NCBI RefSeq assembly: GCF_012912005.1
Contig: NZ_JABBEA010000002.1
Span: forward strand, 248,001-312,000
Direction: 5' to 3'
Length of the DNA: 64,000 bases
From: Paenibacillus sp. SZ31
GTDB lineage: Bacteria; Bacillota; Bacilli; Paenibacillales; Paenibacillaceae
In this document: in pieces, positions 52,964-62,064 of the stretch
Layout of the letters: each line of letters opens with the position of its first letter
Numbering within the stretch: position 1 is the stretch's first letter
Notes under the pieces: generated by a model
Told to the model about the DNA's origin: nothing
What the model saw: only the letters and a program-made list of their open reading frames with translations
The model's database searches: none
Program-made: the position numbers and the translations under genes

Positions 52964-54580
52964 TCATGCCTGCTGTAATTCTCGATATTCCTCCGGAGTG
53001 ACGCCTACCGATTTTTTGAAAATCTTACTGAAGTACGTGTAATTATGGTAGCCGACCTTTTCTGCGATTTCGTACACTCTCATTCCCCTGCTCAATAGAT
53101 ACGCCTTGGCATGTTCAATCCGAACACGAGTCAAGTACGTGATAAAGTTCTCTCCTTTTTCCTGCTTGAACAATCGGCTGAGATACGACGGATTAACACT
53201 GATTTGGCTAGCGATACTTTGCAGCGAAATATCTTCGGCATAATACTTGTCGATCAACGCGATGGCGAGATCTGCGTAAGTACTTTCCTGATTATTTTCG
53301 GAATCGATTTGGAAGTAATATGCAATATGAGCAAGCATATCCTGATGGATGTCCTCCCAATACTCACCCTTCAGAAGAGTTTCATATGGCGATTTCTTTG
53401 TAAAAGAAGGCGTACTTCTTTCCGTGGCTCGCGATAGATGGGAGTGTATTGTTTCCATTACCATGATATATTGCTTGCGAATGCTATGCTCATCCGCCTG
53501 CTGCGCTTCCAGGTCCGAGCGAATTCCTTCAAGGAACTCCTCCGCCTTTTGGATGTCTTTACTTACCCACAACTTCATAAAATCTCTTTCTTGTTGCGTG
53601 CTCAGAGCTCCTTTTACTTCATTTCTATCGGGGGATTGAACCATATCATCGTAATACAACACTTGGTTGCTCCCTGTGAAGAAACCCTGTTGTAGAGCCA
53701 TTTCTGCCTCTTGGCAGGCCATTTTAATGTGAGGTAAACCGGAAGTCATTCTACTCACACCAGCCGTGAGTGATAGATTCATAAAATCCTTGATTGAAGA
53801 GAGCAATTTATTACATAGTTTATTCAAGTCGGCGTGTACAGATTGGCTCTCTGGAAGTACATTAACGATAAGCCAATATTCAGAAGAACTTTCAACGAAA
53901 ATCTCTTTCTCCCATTTCGATGGAATGATCTCTTCCATAATATTAAGCATCGAAAACCGGAGTAGCTTCTCCCCCTTTTCAATATATTTCCTCTTCGCAT
54001 CCTCGTAATAGTTCACGACGAACTTGATGACGACCAACTGGTCCGATCGTATACGAAAATGCAGTTCTTCCGCTTTAGTGACAATATCCTTTTCACTTAT
54101 GAATCCGCTTACAATATCTTGGAAGAAGGTGTCCTTTAGATGTCTTAGGCTGTTGGAATAATCATATGCTCTAGAAGATGTGTTGGTTGGATGTACATGT
54201 TCGCTTTGTAGTTTCTGTCCAACGGTACTCAGAAGATCGATAAGGGCAGTTTCTGTAATCTCGCTTTTAATCAAGTAGTCTGAAGCGCCAAGTTTTAGTG
54301 CCTTTTTTACATAATGAAATTCGTCAAAGTTACTCAGAATGACATACTTACAGGTTTTCAGTACGTACGAAGCCTCTTGTATAAGCTGTAGCCCATCCAT
54401 AATCGGCATCTTGATATCCGTAATAATTAGATCAGGCATCACTTCAAGCGCAAGGTTCAATGCCTCTTTTCCATTTCCAGCCTCACCAACAACATAGAAG
54501 TTGTACTCTTCCCAATTCAGCATGGAACGAATTCCAACCCGCATGAGCAATTCATCATCAACGATCATCAGTTTATACAT
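52964..54580 (-). CDS. AraC-type response regulator, YesN family
   Basis: A 538-residue regulator. The receiver domain (YKLMIVDDELLMRVGI; phosphorylated aspartate in DLIITDIKMPIMDG; KALKLGASDYLIKS) is followed by a long linker of ~280 residues and a C-terminal AraC HTH (LQSIASQISVNPSYLSRLFK; VYEIAEKVGYHNYTYFSKIF). The frame is open back to 54694, but GGGGGA before the ATG at 54580 gives the normal N-terminus. It is the first gene of the regulator-kinase pair. The binding lipoprotein, two permeases, kinase and regulator form one carbohydrate-uptake module. Confidence 0.94.
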   Translation of the reverse strand: MYKLMIVDDELLMRVGIRSMLNWEEYNFYVVGEAGNGKEALNLALEVMPDLIITDIKMPIMDGLQLIQEASYVLKTCKYVILSNFDEFHYVKKALKLGASDYLIKSEITETALIDLLSTVGQKLQSEHVHPTNTSSRAYDYSNSLRHLKDTFFQDIVSGFISEKDIVTKAEELHFRIRSDQLVVIKFVVNYYEDAKRKYIEKGEKLLRFSMLNIMEEIIPSKWEKEIFVESSSEYWLIVNVLPESQSVHADLNKLCNKLLSSIKDFMNLSLTAGVSRMTSGLPHIKMACQEAEMALQQGFFTGSNQVLYYDDMVQSPDRNEVKGALSTQQERDFMKLWVSKDIQKAEEFLEGIRSDLEAQQADEHSIRKQYIMVMETIHSHLSRATERSTPSFTKKSPYETLLKGEYWEDIHQDMLAHIAYYFQIDSENNQESTYADLAIALIDKYYAEDISLQSIASQISVNPSYLSRLFKQEKGENFITYLTRVRIEHAKAYLLSRGMRVYEIAEKVGYHNYTYFSKIFKKSVGVTPEEYRELQQA

Positions 54581-54710
54581 GCGCATCCCCCAACATGAAC
54601 CATTTTTAGATATTTTACCATTAAACGAACCGTTGCAAAGGTGTCTAGCGAACCTTCTTGAGTTGAGGATCTTCAAAAAAGTTATATTCCTCATGGATCA
54701 ATAAATAACA

Positions 54711-54752
54711 AAAGGCTATTTCGTAGGATCTTTACATCCTGAAATAGCCTTT
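54711..54752 (-). terminator. Terminator of the DUF2252/SLH gene
   Basis: AAAGGCTATTTC and GAAATAGCCTTT with a nested AGGAT/ATCCT stem; T-runs follow on the minus strand. The outer arms are identical to those at 44817-44862, while the inner stems differ. Confidence 0.85.
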
Positions 54753-54779
54753 GTTTGTTAATATCATCCTAGAGTTTCG

Positions 54780-57700
54780 TTATGGTTGAAGCTTAATCAG
54801 ACGAAGGATCATTGCAGCTGCCTCAGCACGCGTTGTTCTGTCCTTAGGCTTGAAGCTACCGTCTGTATATCCGTTTAATATACCTTCAGCAATGGCTTTG
54901 GAAATCGCTGGTTGAGCCCAATTGGATACAAGCGAAGCGTCTGTGAAACTGATCGATGTATTACTGATTTCCCATTGCGCAGCTCGCACGACAAAGGTAG
55001 CCATTTCTTCTCGCGTAACCCATTCATTCGGTCCAAAACGGTTATCACTATAGCCGTTTGCTATCCCGTGTGCATGTGCTGTGGTAATAGCATCATGAGC
55101 CCAATGAGCATCTGTATCGGTGAAGTCTGATTCTGCCGAAGTCTCTAGCTTCAAAGCCTTAACAATCAAGCTGATCAACTCAGCTCGGGAAACGTTGCGG
55201 TCAGGTCTAAACGACTGATCGGGATACCCATTAATGACCCCGAGCGACACCAATTCAAGAATATTGGCAACTCCCCAATGTGTTTGGATATCGCTGAACG
55301 TTAGCGAAGTTTCAGGTAAAGATATGCCGTGTCCGGCTGATAAGAGTATCGCAAATGTTCCCAGATAGCTCGTTGATCCAGATATGGTCCCTTTCTCCCG
55401 ATCTACTTTAACCTCATTAAACGGTTCCCATTGTTTGTTTGCCTCATTATAACCGTACAAACGGATTTCCTGATTTGGTGAAACTTTGGTTTGGTCGAAA
55501 GGTAAGGTTACTGTCACCGGTGCAAGAAACATCTTAGAATTGGCTTGGAATACATCTCCCAACAATTGATATGGTGTTCCTGTAAGCAATGATACTGCAT
55601 CTGGAACTTTGGTGATGTCCATTGTAGTGCTCGCCTGTAGTGCACCGTTCGATACCCGTAGGGTGACTCCTTGGAATACGAATTCTCCGCCACCGGCAGG
55701 TATTACCTGGTTAGTATTAGATGGTGTTCCACTGTTTCCATTCGTACCACTTGAACCGGCTGAGCCGCCACCGCCTGATGGATTCGAAGGCGTGGGTTGC
55801 GTTAACGCACCACGTAAAACGGTCAGATTATAGGTACGAGTTAATCCGTTTCGTGCAGTCACGACAAACGGGATTTGATTTTGTCCTAAAGACAATGCGA
55901 ACGTCTGGGAGTGAGCGTTAGCATACGAACTTCCTTTTGCCGTTAATGCTGCCTTGGCATCTGTGGATTTCGCTGTGATATCAATGCTCTCCGTGTTCGC
56001 ATCAACCGTAACACGGTACTGTGTAGTTTCAGGATTAAAGGATGGTTCCATCATGCCTTGGCTAACGGTTAAATTATCCAGTGTGGCTACATCAATTAAC
56101 TTACCTGATCGCATATCTTCTTTGACAAGATCAAAATCGGTTACGATCTGTTGCGAATAATCCTCAGCTGCGTTCAGGATTGCTGGCACGAGTGCATCCC
56201 AGATCGGAATGATATCCGACACGAAACGATCTTCGTAAGCATAGTTCAACGTATCGGATATCGAATTCAAGCGTGAGCTCGCATATGCGTATGATTTGGC
56301 AGCGTCGATCAAGTATTGCTGCAGCTCTTCTTTACTCTGGAAAGTCTTGTCCGTATAGTCTCCTTTGAAAGGCGAAACTTCACGAATCAGGTATGAACGC
56401 TGAGCTGCAACCAACGTGCCCAGATAGGTATCAACGTCAACACCCATTTTCAGGTAGGCATTCTTGGATTCAGAAGCGTCCGGGGTCTGCTCTTTCACAT
56501 CCAGTAAAATGTCATCTGTGTGATTGTCGCTCGGACCTTCGATCAGAACGTTGAACCGTTTTACGCCAATACTTCCAATACCCTGATTAATACGTCGTAC
56601 GGCATCCTTCATAGTAAAGTAATCCTCGAACTGTTCATCTGTCAGGTTTGGAAAATGGTGTCTTACTTCTGCTTTATATGCTTTCCATCCTGATTGTAAC
56701 GCACTTACTTCCGCTTCAGTAGCTTGTTCGAATTTATCGGGGTTGCTTGCAATGTTAAGCTTGCCATCCAGCGCTCGCTTTCCGAGCAATTTTTCAAGTG
56801 CTTCTTCATATGATTTCTTCGAAACGCTATTCATGACTGCCTTCGTATAATCTGTTACATTACTGGCTGTCAATTTGGTACCTTTCAGACCCTTAGTATT
56901 TTGGATATCAACGAGTGTATCTTTGTATGTCTCCAAAAAGACCGTTGATACATCACGGTAATCAGACGTTTGCAAATGTTGAATACCTGAGCTGTCTTTA
57001 TCATACGGAAGGATGTACACGCTTGTAACGAAGCGAAGCAGCTCTTCATAAAAGCTTCCAATCCCAGCTGTGTCGAAATCATTCAGACCGAATACCATCT
57101 GCTTGGTGCTGTCATTGAATGTACCCACGTTTTGAATGTGAGCATCACCTTCAGTGTAGGTCAGAATGTCTTTGTTCGCCCAACCCTTAATAACTTCAGC
57201 AGGTGAAGCAATTAGACCCGAAGCAAGATCAGCCTTGAACAAAGCATTTGTGCCTCGTAAGAAAGTGTACTCATTCGCGGCCAGACCTTCAGTTCCATAT
57301 TTGTACTCTTTGGTAACTGTATCATTAAAGAATGTATTGTCCGCAGTTATACTTTTCTCCACCCAATCTTTTCGTGCTATATCCGTAAGAACCGGCTTGA
57401 TATACCGACCAAGTGTCAGCTCCATTGCCTCAGAAGCGAGCCATTCATTACCGTCCTGTATTGCCTCTGGATTCAGAACAATATTAAGCTTCATTTGTTC
57501 AGACACTGGAGTATCTGACTGGCCTTCGATAGAGATGGTAACGGAGCGATCAGCAGATTCACCTACCGCAGCCAGTTCCCAGTTTCCGGATGGAAGTCCT
57601 GTTAGCGTATAAGCTTCAGGTGCAAGGATGCCATCGCTCGGAAGGCCTTGACTTAGTTCAATTCGAACCTGCGTATTCAGGTCATGTGAACCTGTCATTT

Positions 57701-58829
57701 GAATGAAAGAAGAGTTCGAATCGGGTGATGCCACAATCTGATGATCAGGCGTGAATTTTGCTAATGTAACGCGATGACTGCCTTGATAAACGTTTAACGT
57801 GGAAGATGGTTTGTTGATTTGGTTCCACGCCTCGGGATGGATTTCAAAGAATAACTCGGAATCGGCTAGAACACGACCCGTCCCATCCCCATTGAGAGTC
57901 AATTGAATCTGATCCCCGTCCGCAGCCGCCTCAGTGAATATTCCGTTAGGCAGGCCGAGCACGTTAAACTCACTCGAAGACCATGGACCCTGTTTCAATT
58001 TTCCTCCAACAGCAGTCAGCATAACTTTGTTATCATCAATGCTTACCATCGATTCGGACTGCATTTGAATCGTTTGGTCCTGTTCAAGAATGACGTAAGC
58101 TGCCGTATTTCCTGAGTTGCGAACCGGTGCTCCTTTTACTTTCTCGAAGTCTCTACCGTTGTCACGCGTATCCCAGTTGTTACCGCGATCCGGGAACAAA
58201 GCAGCCGTAGCAGGTTGATCTGGGTTTAATGGATCGAAGACCAAACGTTGCATTGTACTTTGCTTACCACTTTCAGAAGCAGGAGTTCCCCAATAGGCAT
58301 CTGCTCCATAACCAACGAAGTCCACTATGTCTGCATTCAGGGGATCTGTCGTGGGATCTATTACCGTTAAAGGCGAATCTGTTCGCAGAAGAACAATCTT
58401 GCCACTTTTATTGCTCAGTTTGATGGCCGATGATTCCTCGTCAGCTTGCGGAAGTGCAACTCCGACTGCTCCATTACTGTCAAGCCTAATGAGATAATAA
58501 CCATAGGCAGGGATGGAATGGTTCACAGTCCCAAGATCAACCTTTTTCCACTTGCTCTTTTGACTGTCTGCGTACTGAATTGACCAGCCCGTCAGAGAAA
58601 TCGCTTCTCCTGTGGGATTATGTAACTCGACGAAGTCATTACTGTAGGTGTCCTCCACATCGTCTTTTTTACCACCGTAGAATTGACTAATTACTACGTT
58701 TTTTGCCAGATGTCCAGTTTCATATGAAGCTGCTCCAGCGATTTGAATTCCTACAAATGACCATGCCGACTGAACAATCATGACCATGACAAGAATAATT
58801 ACCAACCAGCGCTGTCCATAATTTCTCAT
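54780..58829 (-). CDS. SLH-anchored exported protein with lamin-tail and DUF2252 kinase-like domains
   Basis: A 1349-residue exported protein. Signal peptide residues ~1-34 end IAGAAS. A lamin-tail domain follows (VVISQFYGGKKDD, NDFVELHNPTGEAISLTGW). After beta-rich modules, residues ~500-900 match DUF2252: FLRGTNALFKADL, GDAHIQNVGTF (H564, N567), LNDFDTAGIGSFYEELLRF (D584, D586), IGSIGVKRFNVLIEG (~745), VKEQTPDAS (K~779), YLIREVSPFKGD and YAYASSRL. Then a cadherin-like beta-sandwich, a Gly/Ser linker, a ZU5-like segment (VIPAGGGEFVFQGVTLRV) and three SLH domains from ~1155. DUF2252 resembles small-molecule kinases and is normally cytosolic. The ATG is a clear start. Function unknown. Confidence 0.88.
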   Translation of the reverse strand: MRNYGQRWLVIILVMVMIVQSAWSFVGIQIAGAASYETGHLAKNVVISQFYGGKKDDVEDTYSNDFVELHNPTGEAISLTGWSIQYADSQKSKWKKVDLGTVNHSIPAYGYYLIRLDSNGAVGVALPQADEESSAIKLSNKSGKIVLLRTDSPLTVIDPTTDPLNADIVDFVGYGADAYWGTPASESGKQSTMQRLVFDPLNPDQPATAALFPDRGNNWDTRDNGRDFEKVKGAPVRNSGNTAAYVILEQDQTIQMQSESMVSIDDNKVMLTAVGGKLKQGPWSSSEFNVLGLPNGIFTEAAADGDQIQLTLNGDGTGRVLADSELFFEIHPEAWNQINKPSSTLNVYQGSHRVTLAKFTPDHQIVASPDSNSSFIQMTGSHDLNTQVRIELSQGLPSDGILAPEAYTLTGLPSGNWELAAVGESADRSVTISIEGQSDTPVSEQMKLNIVLNPEAIQDGNEWLASEAMELTLGRYIKPVLTDIARKDWVEKSITADNTFFNDTVTKEYKYGTEGLAANEYTFLRGTNALFKADLASGLIASPAEVIKGWANKDILTYTEGDAHIQNVGTFNDSTKQMVFGLNDFDTAGIGSFYEELLRFVTSVYILPYDKDSSGIQHLQTSDYRDVSTVFLETYKDTLVDIQNTKGLKGTKLTASNVTDYTKAVMNSVSKKSYEEALEKLLGKRALDGKLNIASNPDKFEQATEAEVSALQSGWKAYKAEVRHHFPNLTDEQFEDYFTMKDAVRRINQGIGSIGVKRFNVLIEGPSDNHTDDILLDVKEQTPDASESKNAYLKMGVDVDTYLGTLVAAQRSYLIREVSPFKGDYTDKTFQSKEELQQYLIDAAKSYAYASSRLNSISDTLNYAYEDRFVSDIIPIWDALVPAILNAAEDYSQQIVTDFDLVKEDMRSGKLIDVATLDNLTVSQGMMEPSFNPETTQYRVTVDANTESIDITAKSTDAKAALTAKGSSYANAHSQTFALSLGQNQIPFVVTARNGLTRTYNLTVLRGALTQPTPSNPSGGGGSAGSSGTNGNSGTPSNTNQVIPAGGGEFVFQGVTLRVSNGALQASTTMDITKVPDAVSLLTGTPYQLLGDVFQANSKMFLAPVTVTLPFDQTKVSPNQEIRLYGYNEANKQWEPFNEVKVDREKGTISGSTSYLGTFAILLSAGHGISLPETSLTFSDIQTHWGVANILELVSLGVINGYPDQSFRPDRNVSRAELISLIVKALKLETSAESDFTDTDAHWAHDAITTAHAHGIANGYSDNRFGPNEWVTREEMATFVVRAAQWEISNTSISFTDASLVSNWAQPAISKAIAEGILNGYTDGSFKPKDRTTRAEAAAMILRLIKLQP

Positions 58830-59067
58830 GCTGTCTTACCCCTCTCATATTCAAATACGAGTTAGTATAACAAGCATCTATTAAGCGGGAGTAAAGAAAA
58901 ATCAAATGAGCATTAAATATAATATATGAACGTATTATATTTGAGTTGAGTATTTTTAAATTCACTCGCCAACATAAATATCACTTTTACAGAACGTATG
59001 TTCCTGTTATAATCAGATTATCGTATTTTGTGCAGTATAAAATGCTTGCCTGGAAAGGATACATATC

Positions 59068-59343
59068 ATGAATTTATACAAGTTTGAATTAACGGTGAAT
59101 GGATATCTCTTACGCGTTCATTTCAGTGCATCTGAAGAAAGTGGACTCAAATGGTGCAAACGAATTGCTTCTGAATTCCAGAGCAACGTTGCCAATTTGG
59201 AGATCAAGGTTGATATACATAAAAAGCAGAAACAAAAGCATGCACGGGAATATCACGGAAAACCGTATCTGTATGATAGGACACTAAGGAAAAAACCGCT
59301 TGCGAAGAAAAATAAAACGGCTGAATCATCTGTTGTTATGTAA
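59068..59343 (+). CDS. Small basic protein of unknown function
   Basis: A 91-residue protein with AAAGGA six to seven bases before its ATG and a possible TATAAT at 59008-59013. The first half is alternating hydrophobic (FELTVNGYLLRVHFSA); the second is very Lys-rich (DIHKKQKQKHAREY; KKPLAKKNKTAE). No signal peptide or membrane segment. I do not recognise a family. It stands alone between two leftward genes. Confidence 0.6.
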   Translation: MNLYKFELTVNGYLLRVHFSASEESGLKWCKRIASEFQSNVANLEIKVDIHKKQKQKHAREYHGKPYLYDRTLRKKPLAKKNKTAESSVVM

Positions 59344-59478
59344 AGGTAAATTAAAGACTTTAAGATTCTCATCATATAGGCTAACTGGTTGGAGAGCATT
59401 TTAATTCAGGTGTTCTCTATTCTGCCAAATAGTTTAGCTACTCTGTATACTCTTGTCCTTCTGTTCTTCAATACTAAA

Positions 59479-59515
59479 GATAAAAGCTTGCTCCAATGTG
59501 GAACAAGCTTTTATC
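59479..59515. terminator. Bidirectional terminator between small basic protein and membrane paralogue
   Basis: GATAAAAGCTTG and CAAGCTTTTATC, perfect 12-base arms with an inner TCCA/TGGA stem. Confidence 0.85.
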
Positions 59516-59558
59516 CTGGTCAGTTGTAATATAGCTAAGAAAGGTTTTCGTGCACCAT

Positions 59559-60182
59559 TTAGTATCTCTCTGATTCCTTAAATATCATATAACGATGGAC
59601 GCCTCTGACAGCATGCATTGCTTCCTGTAATTGCTGAATCGCAGTTTCGCGTTGTCCCGCTTTTAGTTCGATCGCTGCAAGAAGCGAAGATCTCATCCAG
59701 ACCTTGTTAATGGATTTCAAGTGTTCCTTCGCCTGCTCACTTCTTCCTTCTTCCATAAGCAAATACGTTTCATAATATGTACGATAATCTGATCTACGCA
59801 TATTCTGTACCGCAGTACGAACAGCTACCAAGTCGTTGCGGTAGATGCCGTAAGCTGCATTATATACTGCTTGTGTCCTTTTATTCGTGTCCTCATTTCT
59901 GATGCGCTCTATTGTTTGTTCCAATTCATCATCAAGTCTGTTTGCAAGAGCGTAATAGATATAAATCTTGGGGTTATTCTCCTGTCTGCGTAGAAAAGCC
60001 TCGACGCGGTCCATGCGTGTTTCCCAACCCAGAGGATAAAAAATACGAATGGTAAACATGATCAGAGTCGCGACGAGAACGATCCCAAGTATCAAAAACA
60101 GAGATTGTTCATTCATCTTCATGTACACAACAAATAAAAATACGGCCAAATAAAAAACAATATCCCACTTATGTTTTCTCAT
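59559..60182 (-). CDS. Small membrane protein of unknown function (paralogue of 28723-29373)
   Basis: A 207-residue protein with two N-terminal hydrophobic helices (IVFYLAVFLFVVYM; LILGIVLVATLIMFTI) and a basic helical part. It aligns with the protein at 28723-29373 throughout: FYLAVF, DRVEAFLRRQENNP, YYALANRLDDE, NAAYGIYRNDL, TYYETYLLMEE, WMRSSLLAAIELKAGQRETA. About half the residues look identical. Two in-frame ATGs are adjacent; I use the second, seven bases after AGGGG. The charged, helix-rich tail may be a TPR-like scaffold. It precedes no obvious partner, and cydDC lies upstream on the same strand behind a terminator. Confidence 0.8.
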   Translation of the reverse strand: MRKHKWDIVFYLAVFLFVVYMKMNEQSLFLILGIVLVATLIMFTIRIFYPLGWETRMDRVEAFLRRQENNPKIYIYYALANRLDDELEQTIERIRNEDTNKRTQAVYNAAYGIYRNDLVAVRTAVQNMRRSDYRTYYETYLLMEEGRSEQAKEHLKSINKVWMRSSLLAAIELKAGQRETAIQQLQEAMHAVRGVHRYMIFKESERY

Positions 60183-60226
60183 CATCCATCCCCTTTATAG
60201 ACATAAAAAACTATTATATCAAAAAC

Positions 60227-60265
60227 AAACCCCAAGGAGTATGTGCACCGCACCCTTTGGGGTTT
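60227..60265 (-). terminator. Terminator of the cyd operon
   Basis: On the minus strand, AAACCCCAAAGG pairs with CCTTGGGGTTT, followed by GTTTTTGATA. Confidence 0.85.
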
Positions 60266-60336
60266 ATAAAATTTATTTTTAGAAATTTTCTTCATGCTCA
60301 AAGATTGACTGTTTTTTTGATACAGGGGCTACATTC

Positions 60337-62064
60337 TCACGCCCCGACGTCTCCAATCATTTGTCGTTCAATTTGTTTCATTTCATAAAAATAACCTTTT
60401 TGCTCCATCAACTCGAAGAAAGAACCCGATTCTACAATCTTGCCTTGGTCCATGACCACAATCCGATCCATCTCTTCCAATCCCGTCAGCCGATGGCAGA
60501 TCAGGAGAAGTGTATCTTCGGCAGCTTGTGCCAGAAGATGCTGCAACACACGTTGCTCTGTGACGTAATCCAGTGAAGAAGTTGGTTCGTCCAGAAGCCA
60601 TAACCGTCCTTTGCGCAGCATGGCCCGTGCAAGAGCCAGCCGCTGCTTCTCGCCATCCGACAGGTTCTCCCCTTTTTCATACACCATGTCGGTCAACAAC
60701 TTATTCGGCAGTTGGACTTTATCCAGCACAGCCGACAGTTGTTCATCAGAAAGCCTTTCTCCATTGAGCAGCAGATTATCCCGAATGGTTCCCCGGAAGA
60801 AATGACTTTGCTGCAACACGACATTCGCGTTTTGCCAGATGCTCTCTTCATTCAGTTCCTTTACCGGAACATCATTTAAACGTATATCGCCAGACGTTGG
60901 TGTACGCAGCTTGAGTAGCAAATCGATAATCGTTGACTTGCCTGACCCGCTTGGGCCAACAATCGCTGTTTTGGAGCCTGCTGCAAGTTGCAGGGAGAGC
61001 TCCCTCAGCGCCGGTCTCCATTCCCCTTCATATTGGAAGTTAACACGAGATAACTCGATCGAAACCGCCTGATCGGCTGATACTTCACCGCTTGCCTGTT
61101 CAGGTTGCACCTCGGAGGTCGGCACCGTTTCCGACAGTCGCTGAGCAGCGTGTTCACTATCCTGCTTATACAAAGGTAATATAGCCATTGCCGCAGCTTC
61201 TTCGAACACGGTCTGCGTGGCAAGGATCAACATGGCGAGGAATACACCGCCAAACGCTCCATTCACGATTAAAAAGGCGCTTAGTGCCAGCACACCCCAT
61301 GTAACGAGATACGTCACAAAAACGTGCATGGATTGCCCGCGCAGCAAGTGGGAAGCGGCTTGTTTCTGTTCTGTTGCCAATGTAGCGGAAGCCTGCTGAA
61401 GCTGTTGCTCACGTTGTTCCAATTGGCCGTATACTTTCAGATCACGGAAGCCATACAACACTTCGGTTACTTCCGTGGACAGCAAGGCCCGTTGCTGACG
61501 AACACGTCCGTGTATTTTTCGCTGACCTAACAACACAATACCTGGTACAACAAATGCCGTGATCAGCATACCTAGTACTAACAAGCACGCAATCCAGATC
61601 GAAAAGGCCGACGTGAACAGCATGGTAGCCAAAAATACCATAACGACCATGATGGGTGGATATGCGACCCGCAAAAAGTAATTTTGCAAGCTTTCCACAT
61701 CACCCACGATCCGCGCAAGCAGATCCCCGCTTCGGTTTTTGTTCAATATACCTGGCGTTACCGGGATCAGTTTGGCAAAAAAGGACGTCCGCAAGCGGCT
61801 CAGCATGGAGAATGTTGCCCTATGCGAATACAAGCGTTCTCCGTAGCGGCTCGCCGCTCGAAGGAAACCGAGCAGTTTGACCATCGAGGTGAGTACAATT
61901 AAGGTGTATAGCGGTGGCGCAAATACCGTTTGAGATATCATGTAGCCGCTCGCGGAAAAGAGAGCTACACCTGCTATGCCGGCGATAAATCCGCCCAATA
62001 TCGAAAGCAAGATATCCTTGCGCTCCTGAATCATCGCTTTTGACAGAATCGTCAGCTCATTCAT
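60337..62064 (-). CDS. cydC: ABC exporter subunit CydC (cytochrome bd assembly)
   Basis: A 575-residue ABC half-transporter. Six membrane helices occupy residues ~15-310, and the nucleotide-binding domain has Walker A GPSGSGKST, signature LSDGEKQRLALARAM and Walker B LWLLDEPTSSLD. With CydD it exports cysteine/glutathione or haem-related reductant for assembly of cytochrome bd. The signature is LSDGE rather than LSGGQ, acceptable in CydC. Its ATG overlaps the cydD stop (ATGA). The heterodimer order cydD-cydC is normal. Confidence 0.92.
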   Translation of the reverse strand: MNELTILSKAMIQERKDILLSILGGFIAGIAGVALFSASGYMISQTVFAPPLYTLIVLTSMVKLLGFLRAASRYGERLYSHRATFSMLSRLRTSFFAKLIPVTPGILNKNRSGDLLARIVGDVESLQNYFLRVAYPPIMVVMVFLATMLFTSAFSIWIACLLVLGMLITAFVVPGIVLLGQRKIHGRVRQQRALLSTEVTEVLYGFRDLKVYGQLEQREQQLQQASATLATEQKQAASHLLRGQSMHVFVTYLVTWGVLALSAFLIVNGAFGGVFLAMLILATQTVFEEAAAMAILPLYKQDSEHAAQRLSETVPTSEVQPEQASGEVSADQAVSIELSRVNFQYEGEWRPALRELSLQLAAGSKTAIVGPSGSGKSTIIDLLLKLRTPTSGDIRLNDVPVKELNEESIWQNANVVLQQSHFFRGTIRDNLLLNGERLSDEQLSAVLDKVQLPNKLLTDMVYEKGENLSDGEKQRLALARAMLRKGRLWLLDEPTSSLDYVTEQRVLQHLLAQAAEDTLLLICHRLTGLEEMDRIVVMDQGKIVESGSFFELMEQKGYFYEMKQIERQMIGDVGA

